From positions 491,611,501 through 491,675,500 of the forward strand of contig CM057459.1 in the NCBI GenBank assembly GCA_016271365.2: a stretch of DNA of 64,000 nt. Direction: 5' to 3'. Shown piece after piece: positions 10,490-20,650 of the stretch (position 1 is its first letter; each line of letters begins with the position of its first letter). Origin of the DNA: Neoceratodus forsteri (lineage: Eukaryota > Chordata > Ceratodontiformes > Ceratodontidae). The position numbers and the translations under genes are program-made. The notes below the pieces were generated by a model that saw nothing but the letters and a program-made list of their open reading frames with translations, was not told where the DNA came from and made no database searches.

Positions 10490-10915
10490 TTGGTGGCAGC
10501 CTGATCACAATACTGGAGAACTGTGCACCCCCCAGTGTCACTTTTATGTTTTTGGAGGGGTGGGATGGGGTGGTATGGTGGGTGCTGAGACATTGGGGTG
10601 TGTTAGGGCATAATTATAATTTAAAGAAAAAAAGCAACTGTCATGCAGAACACAGCACACTCCACTGTGTCCAAGATGGCCACTGTACTCTACTGCACAT
10701 GCGTGACCACCAGTGCATGGGCAGTAGAATGTGGAAGCCATCTTAGATATGGTGGAGTGCGCCTTGTTCCACCATGACCACTGATTTATTTCTTTGAAAT
10801 TATATCTATGCACCTCCCCGACCCCACTGTCTCAGCACCCACCATCCACACCCCACAGAGAAACATAAGAGTGACACTGAGATGTCCAGTCCACCAGTAT
10901 TGTGATCATGACTCC
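10490..10915. repeat. ~425-bp near-complete palindrome (foldback)
   Basis: The left half pairs with the right half around a centre near 10703. Matching blocks from outside in are: TGATCACAATACTGG against its complement near 10900; CAGTGTCACTTTTATG against CATAAGAGTGACACTG; TGGTGGGTGCTGAGACA against TGTCTCAGCACCCACCA (17 of 17); CACTCCACTGTGTCC..AAGATGGC against its near-complement; and TCTACTGC near the centre. Arms are roughly 80% complementary with little loop. The structure resembles a foldback element or an inverted dimer of a repeat unit. No coding capacity is visible. Confidence 0.85.
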
Positions 10916-10954
10916 TCAGTCTTGTTTTCATATTTCCTCATCTGACCCTCCCTC

Positions 10955-11030
10955 TCAGCACCCCCAGAAATATAAAAGTGACACTAGGGGTGCCCAATTA
11001 CCCAGTGTTGTGATCCAGAATCTTCTGGGT
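10955..11030. repeat. Extra copy of the palindrome arm
   Basis: A direct repeat of the right palindrome arm: 'cagcaccccc...ataaaagtgacact...cccagtgttgtgatcc' parallels 'cagcacccacc...cataagagtgacactg...ccagtattgtgatc' at 10837-10902. Confidence 0.7.
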
Positions 11031-11048
11031 TATTTTTCTTTTTAAACC

Positions 11049-11157
11049 CTGTAAAAGAAAACTGTCCAATGATATATTTTGAGGCCATTCCTGCCCTCCT
11101 ACCTGACTCTCCCACCAGCACACACCACTCTGCATCCCTCCCCGAGTCCTTACTTAC
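11049..11157 (-). other. Conserved GT...AG segment of repeat family X, locus A
   Basis: Read on the minus strand, a donor-like TGG|GTAAGTAAG at 11157 is followed 109 bp later by a polypyrimidine-type acceptor TTTTCTTTTACAG|GG at 11049. The same arrangement occurs in the two other copies of the family at 45.4 and 48.3 kb. This could be a small intron in a transcribed repeat, or only a shared ancestral sequence. No transcript evidence is available. Confidence 0.5.
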
Positions 11158-11284
11158 CCATCGGGTCCAATGTCATAATCCTCTCTGGACTGCAGACATA
11201 TCTTCACTCTTCAAAGCTGGAGTGTGAACTGAAGAAACAGGTATGCAGTTCAATGTATTTCAATGGTGTTTTGAACTTAGTGGC

Positions 11285-12480
11285 ATAACTGGGGCATTTT
11301 GCATATTATTTGCGAAATTTTCAACATGTCTTCTTTGGGACCCTGCCTCATGAACAATTGCAGTTACATTAGGCAAATCTGTCCTGAAGGTGATTTTGAT
11401 GTTCCTGCATGAAATCACCTTTCAGGGAGTTGAAAATGTTCTGTTCATTTGTCCATGAGGTGGGGGTCATAAGAAAGCTATGTTAAAAATTTGATGAAAA
11501 AACAACAATGTTATGAGCCTACATTGGATTTTGTAAACACAGGCTCATAACTTAGGAAACTTTCAATATTTTTACCCTAAATTGACAACATAGCCATATT
11601 ATTACAGCACCTCATGAATGTGATAGCTGTCATTTTTCAACTCTGGACAAAATGTTTTTTTGCATACTGAAAGTAGGTTTTGCTGTCCCTACACAAAATC
11701 ACATTTCAGGCAGGACTTGAAAATTTTCTCTATCCTTGTTCATGAGGTTGGGTCATAAGAAGACTATGTTGAAAATTTGGTGTAAAAATATTTAAAAAAC
11801 TACAAAATTATGAGTCTACTTTGAATTTTGCAAATGCAGGTTAGTATCTGGTAATTTGTAATATTTTTAGCGCAAATTTACAACATAGCCTTATCTTTAT
11901 AGCACCTCATGTATGTGACAGCTGTAATTTTTCAAATCCTGGCCAAAATGTGTTTTTATTTTACTTCCTGAAAGGTGATTTTGTGATCCTGTCTTGAAAT
12001 CACCTTTTGAGGCAGGGAGTTGAACATTTTCTATGACACTGTTCATAGTGTAGAGTCATAAGAAGGCTATATTCTAAATTTGGTATCAAATGTTTTAAAA
12101 CATGTTGTCTGACTATGTTGAATTTTGCAAATGCAGGCTCGTAACTTTGGTAATATTCAATATTTTACCCCCAAATTTCAACATAGCCATTTCTTTACAA
12201 CACCTCATAAAGTAACAACTATCATTATTCAACTCTGGCCAAAAATTTGTTTTGCATCCCCAAAGCTGATTTCGCAGTCCCTGCACAAAATCACCTTTCA
12301 GGCAGGAGTTGAATATTTGCTCTGCCCTTCTCCAAGAGGCAGGGTCCCAACAAGACTATGTTGAAATTCTGGTGTACAAATATTGCAAAACAAATGTATG
12401 AGCCTAATTTACATTTTACATTTTGCTAACACAGGATCTTAACTTTGGTAATTTTCAATATTTTACCCCACATTCCTTAG
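11285..12480 (-). repeat. Dyad-symmetric tandem array, repeat family X, locus A
   Basis: About four degenerate units of 287-303 bp, marked by CATGAGGTGGGGTC-type words at about 11454, 11741, 12044 and 12332. Each unit is built of two inverted arms. One centre lies in a TTATGAGCCT...AGGCTCATAA hairpin and the other in an AAGGTGATTTTG...CAAAATCACCTT hairpin. Centres fall near 11530, 11687, 11825, 11989, 12124, 12278 and 12417, about 148 bp apart. Further arm blocks (GGCTATGTTGAAAATTTGG against CCAAATTTTCAACATAGCC) pair across each centre. There is no coding potential. Confidence 0.85.
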
Positions 12481-12990
12481 CTGCAACCCTATTGGCTCTG
12501 GCCAGAAATTTGTTTCTATTAAGCATGACCCACAATTTAACCTTGCTACATTTTGCAGTGACTTCTAAAACATTATTTTGTCGTACCAGTTATTTTCAGC
12601 ACTGTTTTGTTTTTCACCCTGCATGTGGGAAGTCATATTATATCAGCTTCAGGCACATCCTGATGGTGTCAGAAGTGGTGCTTCAATTCCCATTGTTGTG
12701 GGTGAGTAGTATCTGTTGGTTAGAAACCATCCTGTATTGTTCCTTACTGCTACACTGAAAGGATGGTAGAGGCCTCTGGAAACTATTTTGAATTATGTGT
12801 GTTATGCTACAAGTAATGCTTGAGGAGGTGAGAGTGTTGCTGCAAAAACGTGCACAATTACTGATTTTTTGTTCCCTTCTCAAAACATCCAACTAGCTTA
12901 TATATATTTGGAACCAAGGACATTGGGTAGTGCAAAGGGATATAACTGGCTTTTTTTCCTAAAGGAACCTCACTGGGACTGGTAGAGACT
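12481..12990. other. Short unannotated stretch
   Basis: No supported gene. It separates the dyad array from the first readable part of the CR1 element. Confidence 0.4.
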
Positions 12991-13009
12991 TGAGGTACTG
13001 GTACTAGGG

Positions 13010-14654
13010 TAGGGGGATGGGGGATTCACTTTGGAACTAGTAACTCCCCATATGCTGTAGAACCAAGGGTTAGGGAGAAAAGGGCTGCTTTCAGGAAATA
13101 CAAAAAAACAGGGTCCGAAAAGGACCAGGAAGACTACAAAAAAAAAAAAAACAGACAAAAAACAAAGGGTAGCAAGCAAGCAAATCAGAACAGCAAAGGC
13201 AACAACAGAGGAGAGGATAGCCACAGAAGTCAAAAAAGGAGACAAAACCTTCTAAAGATATATTAAAAAGAAAGACAATGGGGGTATTGTCAGACTCATG
13301 AAGAAAGATGGAGAGAACACTGAAGATGACAAAGAAAAGTGGAAATCTTAAACAGATATTTTGCCCTGTATTCACCAAGGAGCAGGATGGCTGCAGACCT
13401 ACCATTCAGGGGACAATAAAGGTGACAATGGAGTATACTCAGGACCCGTTATAATGGAAGCAGTCTTAAAGGAACTGGTGAAGCTCAATACAAACAAAGC
13501 CATGGGACCAGACAAAATGCACCCTAGACTACTGAGAGAACTAAGAGAAGAATTGCGGCTCCACTAGTTGATCTTTTTAACTTATCATTTGAACTGGGTA
13601 GGTCCCAAAGATTGAAACTAACCACAGTTATCCTTCTACACCAAAGTGGGAGCAAAGTGAGGACAAGCAACTCTATACCGGTAAGCCTCACATCAATTGT
13701 AGGTAAAACAATGGAAACCCTTCTCAAGGAGAGGATTATATCCTTTCTCAAGGACAACAAATTAGATGCTAAGCAGCATGGCCTTACCACAGGGAAGTCA
13801 TGTCTAACCAATTTACTTATCTTCTTTAACTGGGTAACAAAAATAGTAGACCAGGGAGGTGTGGTAGACATAGTGTGCCTGAATTTCAGCAAAGAATTCA
13901 ACTCAGTCCCACATAGAAGGCTGCTAAACAAGTTAGACAGCATGGGAGTAGGACATAAGGTGGCAAACTGGGTAAGGAGTTAGCTTACTGGAAGAACCCA
14001 GACAATATTAGTGAATGGTTCACTCTCAGAGGAAAGAGATGTAGCTAGTGGAGTACCACAGGGTTCACTGCTTGGACCAGTCCTATTCAATATCTTCATT
14101 AGTGACACTTATGATAGACTGAAGGACAAGGTTAGTTTGTTCGCAGATGACACACAGATAGGAAAAAGGGTGGACACCCCAGGAGGAGTGGAGAAGATGA
14201 CGGCTGACCTTGAGTCTCTAGAAAAGTGGTCAAGAACATGGCAACTAAACTTCAATACTAAAAAATGCAAAATCATGCACCATGGAAGGACTAACCCATG
14301 AGTTGACTACTACCTAGGGAGAGAAAAACTGGAAGCCTCTAAACAGTAAAGAGATATGGGAATAATTATAACAGATGACCTAAAACTGTCTAAGCAATGT
14401 GAGAAAGCAGCACTGGGAGCAAATGGTATTTTGGGATGTTTAAGCAGGGGGATTACCAGCAGAATAAAGGAGGTCATCATGTCACTCTATAGATCACTGG
14501 TGAGGCTACAACTGGAGTACAGTGTACAATTCTGGAGACCACACATTGAAAAGGATATTACCAGACTGGAAGCAGTGCCAAGGAGAGCTACTAAAATGAT
14601 TCATGGACTGCATGACAAATCATACAAGGAGCAGCTGCGTGCAATAAACATGTA
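13010..14654 (+). pseudogene. CR1 reverse transcriptase, frameshifted
   Basis: A linker region reads AAFRKYKKTGSEKD and later KGDKTFYRYIKKK-like. The reverse transcriptase then shows NTNKAMGPDKMHPRLL (finger region), IPVSLTSIVGKTMETLLKER, QHGLTTGKSCLTNL, LNFSKEFNSVPHRRLLNKL, GVPQGSLLGPVLFNIFISD and the catalytic FADDTQIG. The thumb and connection follow: WQLNFNTKKCKIMHHG, then DLKLSKQCEKAALGANGILG and LEYSVQFWRPH. The FADD catalytic box is intact, but stops near 13566, 13981 and 14301 and frame changes show that the gene is dead. Confidence 0.9.
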
Positions 14655-17473
14655 ATAATAATAATAACACATTTATCTGTATAGTGCAATATCAGTAAAT
14701 ATCAAAGTGCTGCACAATATCTAAAATAATACTCAAATAAATACAACAAATTACAAATGATACATAGATAAATAATACAGTTAAAAACTGAATATGCAGT
14801 TATATATATTGAAACTCAGGAAAGCACATAAAATGGGTTTGTTTTAGAGCAGTTTTAAAGCTCTCCTCTGTCTGGCACTCTCAAACCCGATAAGGCAGAG
14901 AATTCCACAGGAGGGAGCTGCAAAGGAAAAACCCATGCTCCGGGATCTTCAGTGGCACCCTGGGAATCTCTAGCTATCCCTCTTCAGTTGAGCAAAGCAG
15001 TCTGAGGGAGCAGTAGGGACTGAGAAGCACTTGTAGGTAACTCAGACCCAAAGCATGTAGGGCTCTAAAAGGCAGCAAACCAACTTTAAAGGTGATCCAC
15101 CACTGAACAGGCAGCCACGGCAGCGCAAGCAGCACAGGAGTTATGTGACTGGATTGCAATGACCCAGGCAGTAACCTGACCACAGCATTCTGCACTAGCT
15201 ACAAGTGCTGGATATCAACCGCTGGAAGCCCAAGGTATAGGAAGTTACAGTAGCCTGGAGTGAGGTCACAAATGCATGGACTAAAGTTGGAAGGTCACCA
15301 GACAGAACAAGGTGCTTAATCCAGGTGATATTCCTCAGATGGTAAAAACAGGACTTGACCACAGCTGACACCTGTGAATGAAGCATCATCTGGTTATCAA
15401 ATATCACCCCGACATTCCACGCCCATTCAGAGGTCAGAAGCTGGGAGCCCCAGAGCCATAGCCTCCGGGGGCCTGACCCCATTATCTGGTGGCCTGGATC
15501 CATCACTAACACCTCCATCTTGTTTGGATTCAATCTCAACCAACTGGAATTCATCCAGTCTTGGATTTCAGCGAGACAGTTAGAAAAGACTGAGAGAGCG
15601 CTATCCTGGTTGGGCACAAAAGACAGGTACAGCTGAGTATCATTTGCATAGCAGTGAAAACTCAGTCCGTACTGCTTACACTGTCTCCTAATGAAAGCAT
15701 ATACACCACAAACAACATAGGGGACAACACTGAACCCTGCGGGACCCACAGGGCAGAGAGTAGGTGTCAGATGAAAAAATCCCGGAGAGCACCCCCTGCA
15801 ACCTGCCCATGAGGAAGGAAAGAAACCATCTGAGGACTGTCCCAGACAGGCCACAGATGAGCCGCAGGTGATCAAGAAGTAACTCATGGTCCACGGTGTC
15901 AACAGCTGAGGAGAGATCCAGGAGGACCAAGATGGACCATTGCTTCTGGTCTCTCACCATCAGGAGATCATTGAGTACCCAAACCAGAGCAGTCTCAGTA
16001 CTATGCCTCTTACCAAAACCAGACTGGAGAGGATCATAGATAGCATGGATGGTAAGATAGTCCTATAGCTGTTCAGCAACAACTTTCTCCATAACCTTCC
16101 CTATAAAGGGAAGGTTAGAGACATGGATCTGTAATTTGCAGGAGAATCTGGTCAAGAGAAGGTTTCTTGAGAAGGGGTAACCACAGCCTCTTTCAGAAAA
16201 CTGGGACGCTCCACCAACTACAATGAACACCAGATTAACTCTGCTAAAACTGGGCCGATCACAATAACACACCCATTAAGAGGTGGGTAGAGCCCGGATC
16301 TAAAATACAGTAAGTTGGGTGCATACTCCGGAGCTGCATAATATCATCAATCTCCAGACAGTGAAAATCAGCCCAGCATAATGGGAGTGCTATGGCCTTG
16401 TACCAACCACCAGTAGCCCCCATAGAGTGTGATAAGCAAATCCCCAACCTAATGTCAGCAACCTTATCTGCAAAGAAGCGAGCAAACCCGTCGTACTCCA
16501 CTAGTGACAAGGCTTTCCAAACTCCAAGACAGGCTGGATTGCACAGTCTGCCCACAGTTTGGAATAGCTGAGCTGGTCAATTCTGTGCAGTAGCAATCTC
16601 CCTGGACAGGAATTCTGCCTTCTTATGGGAGATTGATGACTGGCAGAATCTATAATGTTCCATCAATCTAAGATTGTCAGCATCTAAGCTGGATCTATAC
16701 CAAGCACACTCTAGCCTTTGCTCTGCCTGCTTCACTCCCCTTCAAAGTCCTATCAAACCACACGGACCTGGGGTGGAGAGTGAGCGGTTGAACACGGAAA
16801 GGAGCGAGGGTATCCAGAGCTCCCTCCACTGTGCGGCTAAAAGCTTGCAGTAGATTCTTCTGACCCCTGCTTGCATCCAGAATTCCTGGTAGGTCTAATA
16901 CCGACAGAAGGCCATCAGGGGTCAAACCCCGTAAAGGGCAGTATCAGACCATTTCCACAGGGGCAGGCCTATAAGGGAGCCAAGTAGAACTTGATGTTGT
17001 GCTGGTTGGACCAACTGACAGGTTCCACCACCAAATCAGAGACTTCTAACCTCAGGAGGAAGACCAGGTCAATGAGTGACCATGATTATGAGTTGCAGAG
17101 AAACAACCTGTGTGAAGTTCAAAAACTCATAATTTGGAAGAAGTCTTGCCTAAACTGCAAAAGTTCAGTGTCGATCCAGGCATTAAAATTCCCCTAGTAC
17201 CATCACCCTGGGGACTCCAACACCATATCGACAATGAAGTCCGCGACTTCCTGCAAAAACTGATTCTGCAACCTGGTGGATGGTAGCGAGAGCAATTTTG
17301 CACCCACTTGCAACTACAATGTACTCATAGGATCTGGTGCCCTCAACTGACAAGTCAGCACCCAACTCTGATTTAAAGCAAATTGCTATACCCCGTCCCT
17401 GCAACCCGACCTCTCACAGTGTAGCACCGAGAAACTGACTGGAATCGCAAACTCCAAAATGGGACTAGCATTT
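14655..17473 (-). mobile_element. L2-clade LINE inserted in the CR1
   Basis: Minus-strand L2 whose 3' end at 14655 is an (AAT)n-like tail (plus strand AATAATAATAATAAC). It is truncated on its 5' side inside the endonuclease at about 17473. The interrupted CR1 resumes in the expected place on the other side. CATGTA occurs at both borders (14649-14654 and 17474-17479) and may be a short target duplication. Confidence 0.85.
14974..17404 (-). pseudogene. L2 ORF2 (endonuclease end, reverse transcriptase, C-terminus)
   Basis: Endonuclease part: GRGIAICFKSELGADLS at about 17400-17350. A linker follows with PRSVWFDRTLKGSEAGRAKA at about 16760-16710. The reverse transcriptase shows SNLPFIGKVMEKVVAEQL (16110-16063), LVLLDLSSAVDTVDHELLLD (15930-15870), a decayed PCGSRRVQC in place of the usual GVPQGSVL, and HCYANDTQLYLSF (about 15650). 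YAND replaces the catalytic YADD, so one metal-binding aspartate is lost. The C-terminal part reads SCFYHLRNITWIKHLV and VQNAVVRLLPG. Multiple frame changes. Confidence 0.85.
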
Positions 17474-17859
17474 CATGTACTCCTGTAGCAATGCAGGGAG
17501 AGGAAGTTATGATTGAGACTTTCAAATTCCTAAAAGGAATAAACCAGGTGCAGGTCCAGGATCTGTTTCATATCAAAAATAACTCAAGAACCAGAGGACA
17601 CCACAACATGAAGCTAGAGGGCAGATTCAGAGGCAACACACTCAAGTTCTTCTTCACTGAGAGAGTGGTTGATCAATGAAACTGCCTTCCACAGGATGCA
17701 GTGGAGGCAGAAATGGTGGAGACTTTCAAGAAAGTGTGGGATAGAAACAAGGGCATCATAACACTGAAAAGCAGTTAAGGGAAGGGGTAGGCTTATGACC
17801 AGACTAGATGGGCTGCAATGCCCACTTCTGCCATCACTTTCTATGTTTCTATGTTTCAA
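17474..17859 (+). pseudogene. CR1 ORF2 C-terminus and 3' UTR
   Basis: Reads MIETFKFLKGINQV and later LKFFFTERVVDQ then NCLPQDAVEAE, matching the CR1 tail 'iEvfKil.g' and 'fFtxRvv..WN.LP..vV.A'. The 3' UTR 'gaccagactagatgggc' is followed by 'tttctatgtttctatgttt'. It continues the RT part that ends at 14654. Confidence 0.88.
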
Positions 17860-18800
17860 AGAGAGATGAATGAGGGGAGGAAATGTTAGTCTGTGGTGCT
17901 TGCTTTTTTATATTTTGGTGCCTTTTTAAATAAAATAAATAAAACCTCTGTCATGCAAATTCGGTGATGGCAGGAAAACTCTGTCATGTCTGTGTGTAGT
18001 GTGCAGTTCCCAACATCACACCAGCCTAACCAGTGAAGTAAAACTTTACTGCATCTGGGGTTCTTGTGGTCTGAGGCAGCCTCAGCCAAGAAGGGTGGAC
18101 TCTTCATTCCCAACAAGTTGTGGCAGGAAAGTGGTCAATCTCTGTGGACCTGGATGACTCAGATTCCTCATGATAGAAGCTTAAGTTCTGCCAAGTGTGA
18201 AGGGGTCTGAGGTCACTGAACCCTAGGTACCCCATTGGTCACTTACCCCTCATTAGAGTGAGTGCTGTTTACCACCAGGGGTATTTTTAAAAGACCTGGC
18301 ACACTCTGTAGGCAGGCCCTGTTGGAAGAGTCTAGTGCTCTCTCTAGTGGACTCTGTCGCATGGTCCCCTGTCTCTGGCCCAAGACACTGTTTACTTTGG
18401 AGTGTTGGAAGAGCACCTGCTCATCATGCAGACTGTTACTTCTGCTCTTATCTTAGAAGTGGAGAAATTTTGACTATTCTGCTGAAAAACCTTTGGTGGA
18501 GGATGACAACGTTATGTATTGGAAGTTTATTCAATATTCATGAGATGAGCTTGTCAAGCTTCTTCTGAATTCATTTTGTTGGCCTGTTATTTGTCCCTTA
18601 GTGCTAAAGAGATGCAGAGCATCTGGCACCCTGCTCAAGAAGAGGGCCTCTTTATTGGTGAGAGGCATAGTTGGCAACATTGGTGGGTGGGCTAGGAGGC
18701 ACTTATTGAAAGATGCTTGGACAAATACAGATCATGCAATCCTGATCCCTTTGCTGATGTTCTGTGATGTGATGCATTGCACAGGAGCTATAGAGTAAGT
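17860..18800. other. Stretch without recognised gene
   Basis: No motif recognised on either strand. The part next to the following plus-strand L2 endonuclease (about 18250-18800) might be that element's 5' region, but nothing diagnostic is visible. Confidence 0.35.
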
Positions 18801-18809
18801 GAATCCACC

Positions 18810-20650
18810 AGACCTTTCAGCCTGGTTATTGTTTTGCAGTGTAAGATCAGTGCTGACTATAACAGCTGTTATCAGAGACTTCATCTTTGACTGACAGGCT
18901 GTGTTTACAATATAAAACTTGACATATTCACTGTCAAATAATTTTCGATATTTTTGCTGAAGCACTAATTTGAATGAAAATAAATTTGTGCTAATTAGTG
19001 CTTTTAGTTTTTTTTCATTGTAGTGAATGTGGTGATGGTGACTTAGTACTAAATAAATTAATGCAGTTATAGTAGCATTTGCACTGCAATTACTTTGTGT
19101 GAAAATAACTAATTTTACTTTATGTTTCACAGAGACCTGATTGGATGATCTAGTAATGCTGGTCCTTATATTACAGTCGGTCCCATTTTTTTCCTGTGGT
19201 ACATTGCCTGAGACTGGAGCACAGGGGAGGCAGTGTGGCAATTTGTTTAAGATCCAGGCTGGGCTGTGTGATGTCTCTTGCTGATGGAGCAGGGTCTCTT
19301 AAGTGGGTAACCTTTGGGTGCATGGCTGGTTTGAAGTTCAGGATAGCTCTCTTTTCCATTGTCATCTATCTGATGCAGACATCCTGCAGTAATTTGCTGA
19401 GAGAATGTTGGTTATGATGTTGGTCTCTCTACACTTCTTCTCAGGGATTTCAGTGCCAGGGTTGGCAACTATTAAGATTTGTTGCTACCCAATTCTGCAG
19501 TCCACTGGAGGGCTGGGCCTCATTCAAGAAATATCTGAAGCCATGCACTCACAGAGCACCATATTGGTCCAGTTGCTCTTGCTATAAAGATAAATAACAT
19601 CTTAGCTGATACTGTTGTTTGGACGGACTTCTTTCACATGTTGCTCAGACTTAAGGCCCTGAGGATGCTACTGTCAACTGTGGAGGTTTGAGGTTTTGTC
19701 CAATACTGTGCCAAACAGGATTTTATCTCAATTACATGTCTAGATTTATTAGACACCTCGGTCTTGATTGGATCTCAACCAGGGGTAGTACTGCCTCCAC
19801 AAAGACATATAATAGGACACTCACAATGGCACTGGACTCCCTGGTACAAGTTTGTCCACATATAGCAACCTCATGCTAAAGCACACTTTGGGGTTCTGTT
19901 GCCCTTTAGTGGCTAAAAGTGTTAGGCCGAAGACTTGAGTGCAAGTGGTAGAGTTTGTTGGTGAATGATGACTGGCTTTTCTTGGAGAATCTTTTAAGAA
20001 CTTACTAGTAGGCAATTCATGTGAAGACGAAAATATACTTCTCCGCCCTAACTGCAGTTAAGAGGAACTAATGCAATTTTGAGAACTGTGGAAAGTCTTA
20101 CACATCTTAACTGCAGACTGGAAAACCTCATTCTGTGGGAGGTGTGATGAGTTTAAAAGTTGGCTAGTGCCAAGATTCTGAGCATCTGGAACTGCATCTA
20201 AGCCTGCTGGCAACTGGGTTAAATCTGAGGAACTTATAGACACAGTAAGGCCATGGGGTGATTTCCACCACTTAGATGTGAAGGACATCTAAAAGGTGGC
20301 CTCGGAGTTGTGTAGCACAACATCTAGACTGGACCCAGTGCAAACCCATTTGCTCAAGAATGGGCTGAACACTTTGAATCTAGTCACTGCTGCCTTTTTT
20401 TGCATAGGGGCTTCTAACCATTGCCTTTGAATAAGGTGATGATGAAATATCTGCTTAAGAATTTGTCTTTAAATACTGATGCTCTCACAAATTATTCAAC
20501 TGTCTCCAGCCCTCCTGTCTTGGCAAAGGTTGTTGAGGAAGTAGCTGCTGAAGAGCTACAGTAGTTCATCTTCTTGAGAAAATTATGTCTTCATGCCACC
20601 AAAGTCTGTTTTTGTGGGTGCCCTAGCACTAAAGCGGCTTGTTTGGTAGT
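18810..20650 (+). mobile_element. Plus-strand L2-clade LINE fragment
   Basis: The plus strand shows the start of an L2 endonuclease (SVRSVLTITAVIRDFIFD near 18835-18890, corresponding to 'NARSxRNKtavIrDfi.D'). Then come RGGSVAICLRSRLG near 19220-19270 and reverse-transcriptase pieces: SRLDPVQTHLLKNGLN near 20320-20370 and SPPVLAKVVEEVAAEELQ near 20510-20560. It stops abruptly near 20650 just after the 'QSGFRxxHSTExALV' region, where a minus-strand LINE begins. No 3' end is present, which is unusual because LINE copies normally lose their 5' side. Heavily decayed. Confidence 0.7.
18897..19125. other. ~230-bp AT-rich insertion in the L2 endonuclease
   Basis: The L2 reading is interrupted after 'AVIRDFIFD' and resumes at about 19130 with an 'ETWLDDL'-like reading. 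The AT-rich DNA between has no counterpart in the L2 coding order. It contains no recognised repeat motif. Confidence 0.45.

Larger units (their letters stand above)
13000..17859 (+). mobile_element. 5'-truncated CR1 LINE, split by an L2 insertion
   Basis: Plus-strand CR1-clade element. The first part (13000-14654) carries the reverse-transcriptase region. The second part (17474-17859) carries the ORF2 C-terminus and the short 3' UTR, which ends in the CR1-typical octamer repeat (TTTCTATG)n near 17843-17859. The 2.8-kb block between is an L2 in the opposite direction. The endonuclease and ORF1 are missing, as usual for 5'-truncated CR1 copies. Confidence 0.9.
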
